DNA of 52,954 nucleotides from Candidatus Bathyarchaeota archaeon (GCA_013388905.1 JACAEI010000020.1:1-52954); one strand, 5' to 3'. Counted from the first letter of the stretch, positions 34,368-43,098 are shown. Notes: generated by a model not told the origin, from the letters alone. Translations and numbers: made by a program.

Positions 34368-36458
34368 TTAGCTGGGGAATGGGCAGTTCTTTGTCGGGCA
34401 CCCACCAGCATATTCTGATTCAGCCGCCACAAAACTAGTTTCTTTAGTCTTTATCTCTCCTATGTACAGAACTTGTTCTGGCTTGCTACCATACCTGAAA
34501 ACTGTAACACCTTTACATTTCAGTTTCCAAGCAAGCTCGTAAATTTTTCTAACATCCTCAACAGTAGCTTCAGTGGGCAAATTAACCGTTTTAGACACGG
34601 CATTATCTGTGTATTTTTGGAATACTGCTTGCATTTTCACATGCCATTCAGGTGCAATGTCAAGAGCCGTAACAAAAAGCCTCTTAGTATTGTCTGGTAT
34701 TCCCTCAATCTTCTGAACCGAACCTGTTTTAGCTATTTCTTCAAGAAGCTTTGCACTGTAGAAACCATGTTCTTTAGCTATATCTTCAAATAGCGGGTTT
34801 GTTTCAAAAAGCCTCTTTCCGCTTAACACGTTCCTAATAAATGAAACGGCAAAAATTGGCTCGATTCCAGATGAGCAACCAGCTATTATGCTTATGGTTC
34901 CTGTGGGCGCTATGGTTGTCACTGTGGCATTTCTGAAAGCCTTATATTTGTTTTTCCAAATGCTCTTTTCAAAGTTTGGAAAAGATCCTCTCTCTTCAGC
35001 AATTTCAACAGATTTTTTATGTGATTCTTCTTCGACAAATTTCATCAGTTTTTCGCCTAGCTGCAAGGCTTCTTCAGAGTCGTATTGGATTCCAAGTTTT
35101 ATGAGCATGTCTGCGAATCCCATAACGCCTAAACCGATTTTTCTGTTGGCTTTTGTTATGGCTTCGATTTCCTTTAAAGTGTACTTATTTGCGTCTACGA
35201 TATTGTCTAGAAAGTGGACAGCGTTTCTGACTGTTTCTCTAAGCTTCTCCCAGTTTATTTTTCCGTTTTCCACCATTCTTGAAAGGTTTATTGAACCCAG
35301 ATTACAAGATTCGTAAGGAAGTAGTGGCTGTTCACCACAAGGGTTGGTTGACTCTATTCTTCCAACTTCTGGAGTGGGGTTATGCCTATTTACTTCATCA
35401 ATGAAAACTACTCCTGGGTCTCCGCTTTCCCATGCAGATTTTGCCATCAAATTCCAAATGTTTTTGGCTTTAAGCTTTCTAACCGCCTCCTTGCTTCTGG
35501 GGTTTATCAGCCAATATTCGCCGTCCTCCTCGAGAGTTTTCATAAATTCATCAGTGACAGCGACTGAGATGTTGAAATTTGACAGAAATCCAGGCTTTTG
35601 CTTAGAAGTTATGAATTCAAGAATGTCTGGATGGTCAACTCTCAAAATTCCCATCATGGCACCTCTACGTTTTCCACCAGCCTTTATAACTTCCGTGGAT
35701 ACGTCAAAAATCCGCATAAAACTCACCGGGCCCGACGCCACTCCTTTCGTCGACCCAACGATGTCTCCAGCTGGTCTTAACCTTGAGAAGTCAAAGCCAA
35801 CTCCGCCGCCAGTCTGTTCAATAAGAGCCATGTTTTTGACCGTTGTGAAAATGCCTTCTAATGAATCTTCGACTGGTAGAACGAAGCATGCTGACAATTG
35901 ACCGATGTCTGTTCCGGCATTGAAAAGGGTTGGCGTGTTAGGAACGAATTCTAATTTTGCCATCATTTGGTAGAAGAGTTCTTCGCTTTTCTGCGGGTTA
36001 TCGCCATATTTTCTATCTACTTCGGCTACTGCTTTGGCTACTCTCATAAACAATTGGGTTGGAGTTTCCACGATTTTTTCAGTCTCGTCTTTTAATAGAT
36101 ATCTGGTTCTCAAAACTTCCAGTGCATTAACTGTAAGTTTCGGCTCTATTCCAAGTTTCTCACGTAATTCCCTTAATTCCCCTTTCTTTTTCCTAAAATC
36201 CTGATACTCTGTCGCAACTTTTTCGAAGCCTCTTTTTGTTAAAACTTCTATAACAATGTCTTGCGCATCTTCAACTGATGGGATTTTTTCCTTAAATCTT
36301 TCCTCTAAAAGCTGAACCGTTTCATTTGTTACACTCGAGGCTTTTTCTCCATTTCCAAGCTCAACAGCAATAAAAGCCTTATGAACAGCATCCTTGATTC
36401 TGCTAGAATCGAACTCAACTATGCTTCCATCTCTTTTCCTAATTTTAGTAATAGCCAT
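34368..36458 (-). CDS. nrdJ: Adenosylcobalamin-dependent ribonucleotide reductase
   Basis: A protein of 696 residues. An ATP-cone (KIRKRDGSIVEFDSSRIKDAV, about 1-90) comes first, then the class II reductase barrel. Visible parts are FVPNTPTLFNAGT, QLSACFVLPVEDS, the radical loop NPCGEQPLLPYESCNLGS, IAPTGTISIIAGCSSGIEP, and a C-terminal redox pair CPTKNC. It makes deoxyribonucleotides without oxygen or a tyrosyl radical, using vitamin B12. I chose ATG 36458, preceded by GATGAT. Confidence 0.95.
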   Translation of the reverse strand: MAITKIRKRDGSIVEFDSSRIKDAVHKAFIAVELGNGEKASSVTNETVQLLEERFKEKIPSVEDAQDIVIEVLTKRGFEKVATEYQDFRKKKGELRELREKLGIEPKLTVNALEVLRTRYLLKDETEKIVETPTQLFMRVAKAVAEVDRKYGDNPQKSEELFYQMMAKLEFVPNTPTLFNAGTDIGQLSACFVLPVEDSLEGIFTTVKNMALIEQTGGGVGFDFSRLRPAGDIVGSTKGVASGPVSFMRIFDVSTEVIKAGGKRRGAMMGILRVDHPDILEFITSKQKPGFLSNFNISVAVTDEFMKTLEEDGEYWLINPRSKEAVRKLKAKNIWNLMAKSAWESGDPGVVFIDEVNRHNPTPEVGRIESTNPCGEQPLLPYESCNLGSINLSRMVENGKINWEKLRETVRNAVHFLDNIVDANKYTLKEIEAITKANRKIGLGVMGFADMLIKLGIQYDSEEALQLGEKLMKFVEEESHKKSVEIAEERGSFPNFEKSIWKNKYKAFRNATVTTIAPTGTISIIAGCSSGIEPIFAVSFIRNVLSGKRLFETNPLFEDIAKEHGFYSAKLLEEIAKTGSVQKIEGIPDNTKRLFVTALDIAPEWHVKMQAVFQKYTDNAVSKTVNLPTEATVEDVRKIYELAWKLKCKGVTVFRYGSKPEQVLYIGEIKTKETSFVAAESEYAGGCPTKNCPFPS

Positions 36459-36528
36459 AAGCAATCATCTAGAATTTACCATAATCAAGATATAAAACAT
36501 TTGAAATCTAATTTCCTAACAAAACATC

Positions 36529-36690
36529 TCATTGTTTCTTAATAAACTGATCTTTCGGCGCGTTGCAGACCGGGCAGACCCAATTTTCAGGCAAATCTTC
36601 AAAACGCGTGCCTGGAGGTATATTACGTTCTGGGTCTCCTACTTCAGGGTCGTATATGTAACCGCAGACTAGGCATTCCCATTTATCCAC
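36529..36690 (-). CDS. Rubredoxin
   Basis: A frame of 53 residues from GTG 36690 to TGA 36529. It carries the full rubredoxin iron site: [17 protein letters not shown] and [14 protein letters not shown], with the usual [13 protein letters not shown] between them. GGTGAT lies five bases before the GTG. It is a one-iron electron carrier, commonly feeding superoxide reductases, rubrerythrins or oxygen-reducing flavoproteins; none is next to it. It is divided from nrdJ by 70 bases. Confidence 0.95.
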   Translation of the reverse strand: MDKWECLVCGYIYDPEVGDPERNIPPGTRFEDLPENWVCPVCNAPKDQFIKKQ

Positions 36691-36809
36691 GTTTAATCAC
36701 CGATTGGAAGCAAAATCTTGTGTCTTCGGCTTTATTTGTATTCCGTCTCACAACAGCCAAAAACATGCATTAAAAGAAGAAAATCGGAAATTATAAAGCA
36801 ATTGTTGTA

Positions 36810-37028
36810 CTAAGCCAAAGTCCTCAGTTTCTGAATAAGCTCTTTTCTCATTTGTTCATTTTCTTGTATTTGTTTTCTAGCTTTGCTCCAGCTAGACGAG
36901 CAACGTCCATAACTTGCTTGCTCACTGATGTATTTGTGAATAATATCGTCAATTTTTTCTTTATTCTTATCTGCGGCTTCTACTCCAGCTTCTTTTAAAA
37001 CACTGTTAAACCATTTCCAACAACCCAT
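36810..37028 (-). CDS. Small helical protein, 72 aa, unknown
   Basis: A short charged protein with an aromatic opening (MGCWKWFNSVLKEAG) and a helical remainder rich in Lys, Glu and Gln. The ATG at 37028 is preceded by GAGGG about 7 bases away. I do not recognise the family. It lies downstream of the sulfur operon on the same strand, 71 bases after the small CxxC gene, and could be its last gene. Confidence 0.5.
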   Translation of the reverse strand: MGCWKWFNSVLKEAGVEAADKNKEKIDDIIHKYISEQASYGRCSSSWSKARKQIQENEQMRKELIQKLRTLA

Positions 37029-37099
37029 CTTTATGCCCTCATATCATATTTAACAGTTTTTCATATAAAGATTATCAAAGTTGCCAATTTACGGCACGT

Positions 37100-37258
37100 T
37101 TATTTCCTCTTCTTCTTTTGTTTGTACCTTTGAGCGCACTGGACGCAGCAGAAAATGTATTCTTTACCGTCAATTTCGGTTTTGTAAGTGGCAAGTTTGC
37201 ACGATCCCGTTGGAATTTCTGTTTTGCAAAATTCACACTGGACGAATTTCGGGTTCAT
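37100..37258 (-). CDS. Small CxxC protein at the end of the iscS-iscU operon, 52 aa
   Basis: A frame of 52 residues: MNPKFVQCEFCKTEIPTG, then CKLATYKTEIDGKEYIFCC, VQCAQRY and a basic end. The cysteines are placed as C8-x2-C11, C20, C38-C39 and C42, like a TRASH- or zinc-ribbon-type metal site. Its ATG overlaps the iscU stop by four bases (ATGA), a strong sign of coupled translation. A role in metal or cluster handling with IscU is an inference from position. Confidence 0.65.
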   Translation of the reverse strand: MNPKFVQCEFCKTEIPTGSCKLATYKTEIDGKEYIFCCVQCAQRYKQKKKRK

Positions 37259-37644
37259 GTCTTCACCTCTTTTTCAGCTTTTCGCTTCTTATTATAATCC
37301 TCTATCGCAGCATGTAGTGCATCCGCGGCTAGGTTGGAGCAGTGCATCTTGATAGGTGGCAGTCCTTCTAATGCGTCAGCTACGTCTCCGCGGGTAATTT
37401 TTAAGGCTTCTTCCAATGTTTTTCCTTTAGCCAGTTCTGTTACCATGCTGCTTGTTGCGATTGCCGCGCCACAACCGAACGTCTTGAATTTGATGTCGGT
37501 TATATTGTTGTCTTTGACTTTTATGTAGATTGTCATCATGTCTCCACATACTGGGTTGCCCACTGTGCCTATGCCGTCAGCGTCTGAAATTTCGCCCATG
37601 TTGCGGGGGTTTCTGAAGTGTTCCATAACTTTGTCAGTATACAT
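37255..37644 (-). CDS. iscU: Iron-sulfur cluster scaffold IscU/NifU N-terminal type
   Basis: A protein of 129 residues with the three scaffold cysteines in GNPVCGDMM, FGCGAAIA and KMHCSNLAADAL, and the conserved Asp after the first cysteine that loosens cluster release. Clusters are assembled here with sulfur from a desulfurase or free sulfide. Its start overlaps the end of the IscS-like gene by one base. Confidence 0.93.
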   Translation of the reverse strand: MYTDKVMEHFRNPRNMGEISDADGIGTVGNPVCGDMMTIYIKVKDNNITDIKFKTFGCGAAIATSSMVTELAKGKTLEEALKITRGDVADALEGLPPIKMHCSNLAADALHAAIEDYNKKRKAEKEVKT

Positions 37645-38837
37645 TACTCTTTCAACTCCTTCGGGGTTAATGGAGATATTTTCCTCAATCTTTTTATAAT
37701 ATCTGGCATTATGTCTATCACATAATCTACTTCCTCTTTCGTATTTTGTCTCCCCAACGTAAACAAGACTGATCCATGTGCCTCTTCATGCTTAAGTCCA
37801 ATAGCTAAAAGCACATGCGACGGTTCTAAGGTTTTTGTTGTGCAAGCAGAACCAGAAGACGCTGCGACACCCATCATGTCTAGGCTTAACAGTATGGATT
37901 CACCTTCTATGAAGCTAAATCTGACCGCGACATTGTCGGGTAGCCGTTTAGTTGGGTGTCCGTTTAAGAATGAATATGGAATTTGATCAAGTAAGCCTTT
38001 TATGAACTTGTCTCGCAGTTTCTCAAGTCTTTTGCTCTCAACAGACATCTCTTTCTGGGCTATTTCCGCTGCTTTTCCAAAACCCACTATGCCCGGAATA
38101 TTTTCTGTTCCAGACCTTATTCCCTTTTCTTGTCCGCCGCCTTGGATAAGGGGTTCTATTCTTATTCCTTTCTTGATGTAGAGGGCACCTACTCCTTTTG
38201 GTCCATACATGTCATTGGAAGAAATCGTCAGTAAATCTATGCCGTCGTTTTGCACGTTTATTGGAATTTGCCCGTTTGCCGCTGTAGCATCAACATGTAA
38301 AAAGGCGTTTTTGCTGTGGGCGATTTTGCTGATTTCCTTCATTGGTTGAATCGTTCCGATTTCGCCGCTGGCATACATTATAGAAATTAGGGTCGTTTCA
38401 CTTGTTAATTCTTCTTCAAGTTTTTTGAGGCTTACAAAACCGTATTGGTCAACTGGAAGGAAGGTGGCTTTGAATCCTTGGGTTGTTAAGAATTTGCATG
38501 GGTTGATAACTGACATGTGTTCGATGCTGGATGTTATTATGTGGTTTCCGCGGTTTTTGTTGCGATAGGCAACGCCTTTAATAGCCATATTGTTGCTTTC
38601 GGTGGCGCCAGAAGTGAAAACTATTGATTCTTTGCTTTCTGCATTAATTAATTTGGCAATTTTCTCTCTTGCTTCTTCTAGGGTTTGTTTTGCTTCTTGG
38701 CTGAATGCGTGAATGGATGAAGGGTTCCCGTAGGATGATGTCATGTAGGGAAGCATCACTTCTATTACGCGAGAATCTATTGGTTTACCCGCTGTGTGGT
38801 CAAAGTAGATGCGTCTTGTAGTGGTTTGGTTAGGCAT
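37644..38837 (-). CDS. IscS/NifS-like cysteine desulfurase homologue lacking the PLP lysine
   Basis: A protein of 397 residues that follows IscS in fold and length. The histidine of SSIEHM (H107) and the persulfide cysteine of SSGSACTTKTL (C332) are present. The segment that should read ...HK(I/V)YGPKG, where the lysine binds PLP, reads SSNDMYGPKG: N208 and D209 replace His-Lys. Archaeoglobus fulgidus IscS has the same change (NDIYGPKG), and I recall that its crystal structure lacked PLP and that it was not an active desulfurase. So this protein may work as a sulfur-accepting partner of IscU rather than on cysteine. It is coupled to iscU and 24 bases after tusA. Confidence 0.9.
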   Translation of the reverse strand: MPNQTTTRRIYFDHTAGKPIDSRVIEVMLPYMTSSYGNPSSIHAFSQEAKQTLEEAREKIAKLINAESKESIVFTSGATESNNMAIKGVAYRNKNRGNHIITSSIEHMSVINPCKFLTTQGFKATFLPVDQYGFVSLKKLEEELTSETTLISIMYASGEIGTIQPMKEISKIAHSKNAFLHVDATAANGQIPINVQNDGIDLLTISSNDMYGPKGVGALYIKKGIRIEPLIQGGGQEKGIRSGTENIPGIVGFGKAAEIAQKEMSVESKRLEKLRDKFIKGLLDQIPYSFLNGHPTKRLPDNVAVRFSFIEGESILLSLDMMGVAASSGSACTTKTLEPSHVLLAIGLKHEEAHGSVLFTLGRQNTKEEVDYVIDIMPDIIKRLRKISPLTPKELKE

Positions 38838-38861
38838 GGTCTTTCCTCGAACAAGTGTGTG

Positions 38862-39098
38862 CTATTTCACTTTTTTGATTAGAATTCTAACAGTGTTTCC
38901 TTCTTTGTTTATGCTTATTATTTCTTGTTCCAAGTGTTTTACGAGGCTTTTTATGTCTTCTTCTGCCGCTGGGTCATCTGCCAACACTTCAAGGACTTCT
39001 CCAACTTCCATTTCGTCCAGTTTCATGCGTGTTCGGAAAACTGGTTCTGGACAGTAAAGTCCCAGACAGTCTAAATTTTTGTCAGGTTTAGCTTTCAT
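38862..39098 (-). CDS. tusA: TusA/SirA sulfur carrier protein
   Basis: A protein of 78 residues with the CPxP sulfur-carrier motif in DCLGLYCPEPVFRTRMKL and the family's VLADDPAAEEDIKSL. The active cysteine carries a persulfide. I start at ATG 39098, with GAGGAG upstream. A longer reading from 39152 would begin inside the palindromic operator and is rejected. It is the first gene of the sulfur operon. Confidence 0.88.
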   Translation of the reverse strand: MKAKPDKNLDCLGLYCPEPVFRTRMKLDEMEVGEVLEVLADDPAAEEDIKSLVKHLEQEIISINKEGNTVRILIKKVK

Positions 39099-39138
39099 TG
39101 TTGACTCCTCTACGCTTAGGTGATGAGGCAAGTTTCTT

Positions 39139-39152
39139 ATGACATACGTCAT
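39139..39152. promoter_or_regulatory. Palindromic operator of the tusA operon
   Basis: ATGACATACGTCAT, palindromic apart from one central pair. It matches the operator at 39257 except for one base. It ends exactly 40 bases before the tusA ATG and lies directly downstream of that promoter's TATA element. A bound repressor would block polymerase. Confidence 0.6.
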
Positions 39153-39161
39153 ACTTATATG
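39153..39161 (-). promoter_or_regulatory. TATA element of the tusA operon promoter
   Basis: On the reverse strand this reads CATATAAGT, with the operator starting at its 3' edge. The predicted start of transcription would be about 25 bases on, near 39131, leaving a leader of about 30 bases with a GAGGAG ribosome site. Confidence 0.55.
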
Positions 39162-39246
39162 CCTTTCTTATCGAAAGATGAAAATTAGACACTATTCTTG
39201 TCGAAATGTTTGCAGGTGAATCTTTCTTATGTTCAGTTCGTGGAAA

Positions 39247-39256
39247 AGTATATAAG
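39247..39256 (+). promoter_or_regulatory. TATA element of the dsrE promoter
   Basis: AGTATATAAG immediately followed by the palindrome at 39257. It mirrors the arrangement on the tusA side. Confidence 0.55.
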
Positions 39257-39270
39257 ATGACATATGTCAT
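39257..39270. promoter_or_regulatory. Palindromic operator of dsrE
   Basis: ATGACATATGTCAT, a perfect 14-base palindrome directly downstream of a TATA box and exactly 40 bases before the dsrE ATG. The same spacing occurs on the tusA side, so one regulator likely controls both transcripts. Confidence 0.65.
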
Positions 39271-39310
39271 ATTACTGTCACGACCAAAATCTAAAACAAA
39301 GTGAATAATC

Positions 39311-39730
39311 ATGCCAGAAAAAAAGAAACTCGCAATAATAGTTCACAGCGGAACCATAGACAAGCTTTACTGCGCCTTTATTCTCGGCTCGACTGCAACA
39401 TCCATGGACATGGAAACGCACCTTTACTTCACTTTCTGGGGACTCAACATGCTTGTTAAAGGCGCTTTAGAGAAAGCAGGATTGCCAGCTACCTATAAAC
39501 ACTTGGAAGAACAACTCAAAAAGAAGCTGAAAGAAATGAAATATCCAACACCTTATGAATTGCTCAAAAGAATGAAGGCATCAGGGTTGCTAAAGATATA
39601 TGCGTGCAGCCCCACCATGGAAATGTTTGGCATAAAACGTGAAGACCTCATTCCTGAAGTAGACGAAATTGCTGGTGCATCCACTTTCTTAAATGTTGCC
39701 TCTGGCGCTGACATAACTCTTCTAGTTTAA
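39311..39730 (+). CDS. DsrE family sulfur-trafficking protein
   Basis: A protein of 139 residues of the DsrE/DsrF/DrsH-like group, DsrE2-type by its motifs: LAIIVHSGTIDKLYCAFILG, MDMETHLYFTFWG, and the cysteine of KIYACSPTMEMFGI. These proteins hand persulfide sulfur to TusA-like carriers. It diverges from the tusA-iscS-iscU operon and shares its operator. A link to sulfur supply for iron-sulfur clusters or thiolation is an inference. Confidence 0.85.
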   Translation: MPEKKKLAIIVHSGTIDKLYCAFILGSTATSMDMETHLYFTFWGLNMLVKGALEKAGLPATYKHLEEQLKKKLKEMKYPTPYELLKRMKASGLLKIYACSPTMEMFGIKREDLIPEVDEIAGASTFLNVASGADITLLV

Positions 39731-39895
39731 CACTACCTATGATACATAGCTGATACGCTAACCACCCTTTTTTCCTTCTACTGAAAAGGTCTTTCTAAAA
39801 ACATTATTTTTTTATCATAGTATGTGTGAAACTTTTAAATCAGTTATGTTCAATACCTTGTAATATCAAAATAGCATGTGCAAACGGTGTGTGCG

Positions 39896-40579
39896 TTGAA
39901 AGAATTAGCTTTTGAAAAACTTAGAAAAGAATGCGACCCCAAAATAATGCGTTGCGAGACAACCCAAGAGTTGCAACCGCTTGAAGGAATAATTGGTCAA
40001 GAAAGGGCGGTGCGCGCATTAAAATTCGGCTTAGACATTAAAGAACTTGGGTTCAACATTTATGTCGCAGGTTATTCTGGCACAGGCAGAATGACTGCCG
40101 TAAAAGACTTTTTAGAAGAAATAGCGAAAACAAAACCCACACCCCCCGATTGGTGCTACGTATACAACTTTAACAATCCCTATGAACCTCAAGCCATAAG
40201 TCTACCTTCTGGACAAGGTAAAGTTTTCCAAAAAGATATGGCTGACTTCATTAGTGAAGTACGAAGGATTCTCCCCAAGGTTTTCGAAAGCGAGGATTAT
40301 AGCACTAAAAGAGCTGCCACAGTTAAAGCCATGGAAGAAGAAAGACGCAGGCTTATTGACCAACTTAATAAAAAGGCTCAAGAGGAAGGATTCATTTTAC
40401 AAAGCACTCCTTTAGGCTTGCTTGCTATTCCAGTGATAAGAGGTAAACCTATAAGCGATCAGGAATTTTTGGCTTTAAGCTCCAAAGTGAAGGAAGACAT
40501 TCAAAAAAGAAGAGAAAAGTTGGATGCTGAATTAAGGAATGCAATGAGACAACTTAACTTTAGAAGGAAAGGCCTATGA
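39896..40579 (+). CDS. Lon-like AAA_32 protease, N-terminal part before a frameshift
   Basis: The first part of an AAA_32/Lon-type protease: EFLxx-type start ELAFEKLRKECDP, LEGIIGQERAVRALKFGL, and a P-loop-like GYSGTGRMTA with Arg where Walker A usually has Lys, a change common in this branch. A helical region follows. The frame hits TGA at 40577 just after MRQLNFRRKGL, where relatives continue. I favour TTG 39896 (GGTGTG upstream); GTG 39878 is the alternative. See the next entry for the rest. Confidence 0.8.
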   Translation: MKELAFEKLRKECDPKIMRCETTQELQPLEGIIGQERAVRALKFGLDIKELGFNIYVAGYSGTGRMTAVKDFLEEIAKTKPTPPDWCYVYNFNNPYEPQAISLPSGQGKVFQKDMADFISEVRRILPKVFESEDYSTKRAATVKAMEEERRRLIDQLNKKAQEEGFILQSTPLGLLAIPVIRGKPISDQEFLALSSKVKEDIQKRREKLDAELRNAMRQLNFRRKGL

Positions 40580-42293
40580 AGAACTTAAAAAACTGAACCG
40601 CGATGTTGCCTTATACGCCATTGGCCATCTAGTGGCGGATATGAACGAAAAATACAAAGATTTCCTTGAGGTCGTTAAATACATAGAAAACGTAAAAAAT
40701 GATCTTTTAGAAAACCTCGCGCAGTTTTTAAAAGAGCCAGAAGCCCCTACCCCGTTTCAGTTTCTGTGGATGAAAGAACTGCCTTTCAGAAGATACGAAG
40801 TTAACGTGATAGTGGATAACTCTGAGCTTAAGGGCGCTCCAGTAGTTGTGGAACTTAACCCTACCTATCAAAATCTTTTTGGCAGAATGGAAAAAGAAGC
40901 GCAGTTTGGCGTTTTGACTACAGATTTTACTATGATTCGTGGTGGTTCACTGCATAAGGCAAATGGTGGATATCTGGTGTTGCGTGTCGAAGTTTTGCTT
41001 CAGAATCCCCTGTCTTGGGATAGCTTAAAAAGAGCTTTAACAAGTCGGAAAGTCGCGGTTGAAGAGCCTGGAGAACGCTTAGGATTTATATCAATAAAAG
41101 GTTTGAAGCCAGAACCTATTCCATTAAATGTGAAAGTTATTCTTATAGGAAATCCGCTTCTTTACCAGATGCTCTATATCTATGACATGGACTTCCTAGA
41201 ACTGTTCAAAGTTAAGGCTGATTTTGATACAATAATGAACCGCACGGAAGAAAACATGCGCAAATATGCAGCCTTTGTTTGCGCTTTTTGCAGAAAGGAA
41301 AATCTTAGGCATCTTGATGCATCGGCAGTAGCCAAAGTGGTGGAATACAGTTCCAGGATAGCAGAAGACCAAGAAAAGCTTTCCACAAGATTCGCCGAGA
41401 TAGCTGACATAATAAGAGAGGCTAACTTCTACGCCACTCAAGAAAACGCGAAGAATGTAACAGCAGATCATGTTAAAAAAGCCATAGAGGAAAAGGTCTA
41501 CCGATCCAATCTTATCCAGGACAAGATTAAGGACATGATTAAGCGAAACTTTCTCCTCATAGATACTGAAGGTGAAGCTGTTGGACAAGTAAATGGGTTG
41601 TCAGTTATTGGTCTAGGCGATTTCGCTTTTGGAAGGCCATCTCGTGTAACTGCAAGCATAGGTATGGGAAAAGAAGGAATAATCGACATTGAACGTGAAG
41701 CTAGGTTGGGCGGGCCAATTCATACGAAGGGTGTTATGATATTAAGCGGTTATCTAGCTGAAAAATACGCTCAAGACAAACCTTTGAGTCTTTCTGCGCG
41801 CTTGGTTTTCGAGCAAAGTTACGAGGAAATAGAAGGCGACAGCGCTTCAAGCACTGAGCTATATGCTATTTTATCAGCCCTTTCCGGATTACCAATAAAA
41901 CAGAACATTGCTGTTACTGGCTCGGTAAACCAAAAAGGTGAAATTCAAGCTATAGGCGGAGTAAACGAAAAAATAGAAGGCTTCTACGAAGTCTGCAAGG
42001 CCAAAGGACTCACAGGCAAACAGGGGGTGTTAATTCCTGAAAGCAATGTGCAGAATCTAATGCTTAAAGAAGAGATTATTGACGCTGTTAAGGCTGGAAA
42101 ATTCCACATATACTCGGTAAAAACCATTGAGGAAGGAATAGAAATTCTGACTGGAGTTGAGGCTGGAAGTAGGCGATCCGACAGAACATTTGAGGAAAAA
42201 ACAGTGAACTACTTAGTGAATGAAAGGCTAAAGGAAATAGCTGAGAGATTGAGAGAGTTTCCCGAGTTCATTGTGGAGAGACGTAAAAGATAA
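40548..42293 (+). CDS. Lon-like AAA_32 protease, C-terminal part in the shifted frame
   Basis: The continuation in the +1 frame, open from 40548: LEGKAYEELKKLNRDVALYAI, then the ATPase remainder (MIRGGSLHKANGGYLVLRVE) and a C-terminal Lon protease domain. The catalytic Ser is in EGDSASSTELYAILSAL and the Lys in GGVNEKIEGFYEV. Only one base of slip between 40548 and 40576 separates the two halves; both remain well conserved. An ATG at 40632 exists inside but would miss the joining helix. A sequencing or assembly error, a recent mutation, or programmed slippage are possible. Confidence 0.85.
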   Translation, partial: DNLTLEGKAYEELKKLNRDVALYAIGHLVADMNEKYKDFLEVVKYIENVKNDLLENLAQFLKEPEAPTPFQFLWMKELPFRRYEVNVIVDNSELKGAPVVVELNPTYQNLFGRMEKEAQFGVLTTDFTMIRGGSLHKANGGYLVLRVEVLLQNPLSWDSLKRALTSRKVAVEEPGERLGFISIKGLKPEPIPLNVKVILIGNPLLYQMLYIYDMDFLELFKVKADFDTIMNRTEENMRKYAAFVCAFCRKENLRHLDASAVAKVVEYSSRIAEDQEKLSTRFAEIADIIREANFYATQENAKNVTADHVKKAIEEKVYRSNLIQDKIKDMIKRNFLLIDTEGEAVGQVNGLSVIGLGDFAFGRPSRVTASIGMGKEGIIDIEREARLGGPIHTKGVMILSGYLAEKYAQDKPLSLSARLVFEQSYEEIEGDSASSTELYAILSALSGLPIKQNIAVTGSVNQKGEIQAIGGVNEKIEGFYEVCKAKGLTGKQGVLIPESNVQNLMLKEEIIDAVKAGKFHIYSVKTIEEGIEILTGVEAGSRRSDRTFEEKTVNYLVNERLKEIAERLREFPEFIVERRKR

Positions 42294-42486
42294 TAGGGCA
42301 ACTTAGTCAGCCTAAAGTGTCTAAGAACCCTCATATGTTATCCTTTATAGGCTGAATTAACGGATGTTAATCCCAATAATATTCAGCAATATTTTTCAAC
42401 CAAAAATTGACGCTATTTACAGAAATTTTATGAAAATGGTAAAGTATAAAACTGATTAGTGGAAATACTCTGTATAGGTGAAAAAT

Positions 42487-43098
42487 TTGGAAGAAAACAA
42501 GTTTTATGTTCTGCCCAAACTGTCTTATGACTATAAAGATTTAGCGCCTCACATGTCTGAGGAACAATTGCGAATACATCACAGCAAACATCATCAAGCA
42601 TACGTCAACGGCGCCAATAGTATTCTTCAAAAACTTGACAAAGCAAGAAAAGAAGGCACTGAGCTAGACGTGAGGGCAACTCTAAAAGAACTGTCCTTTA
42701 ACATTGGCGGACACTTACTGCACTCACTGTTTTGGGGAAACCTAGCGCCAGCAGGCAAAGGTGGCGGGGAACCAAGCGGAGCCTTAGCTGACTTTATAGA
42801 CAAAGAATTCGGAAGTTTTGACCGATTCAAGAAGGAATTTACGCAGGCTGCAGTAAGCGTTGAGGGCTCAGGATGGGCAGCGTTAACTTTATGCAAACAA
42901 ACTAATCGGCTAATCATAATGCAAGTAGAGAAGCATAATACAAATGTTTATCCCATGTTTAGGATTTTAATGGTTCTAGACGTTTTTGAGCATGCATATT
43001 ACATTGACTACAAGAATGAAAGAGCCAAATTTATTGACGCCTTCTGGAACATTGTCAACTGGGATGGGATAAATAAAAGACTTGCAGAAGCAAAGTAG
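42487..43098 (+). CDS. sod: Fe/Mn superoxide dismutase
   Basis: A protein of 203 residues with the Fe/Mn SOD ligands: His in [12 protein letters not shown], His in [13 protein letters not shown], and [11 protein letters not shown] near the end. It removes superoxide in the cytoplasm. I start at TTG 42487, because AGGTGAAAAAT just upstream is its ribosome site; the GTG at 42478 lies within that site. A TATA-like AAAGTATAAAAC lies at 42441-42452. Confidence 0.95.
   Translation: MEENKFYVLPKLSYDYKDLAPHMSEEQLRIHHSKHHQAYVNGANSILQKLDKARKEGTELDVRATLKELSFNIGGHLLHSLFWGNLAPAGKGGGEPSGALADFIDKEFGSFDRFKKEFTQAAVSVEGSGWAALTLCKQTNRLIIMQVEKHNTNVYPMFRILMVLDVFEHAYYIDYKNERAKFIDAFWNIVNWDGINKRLAEAK

Noticed and set aside
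34888-35901. Long open frames opposite nrdJ
   Set aside because: Both are shadows of a well-conserved ribonucleotide reductase gene and have no recognisable motif.
39099-39152. Longer tusA starting at 39152
   Set aside because: The extra residues would be encoded by the palindromic operator, while ATG 39098 has a GAGGAG site and the normal TusA N-terminus.
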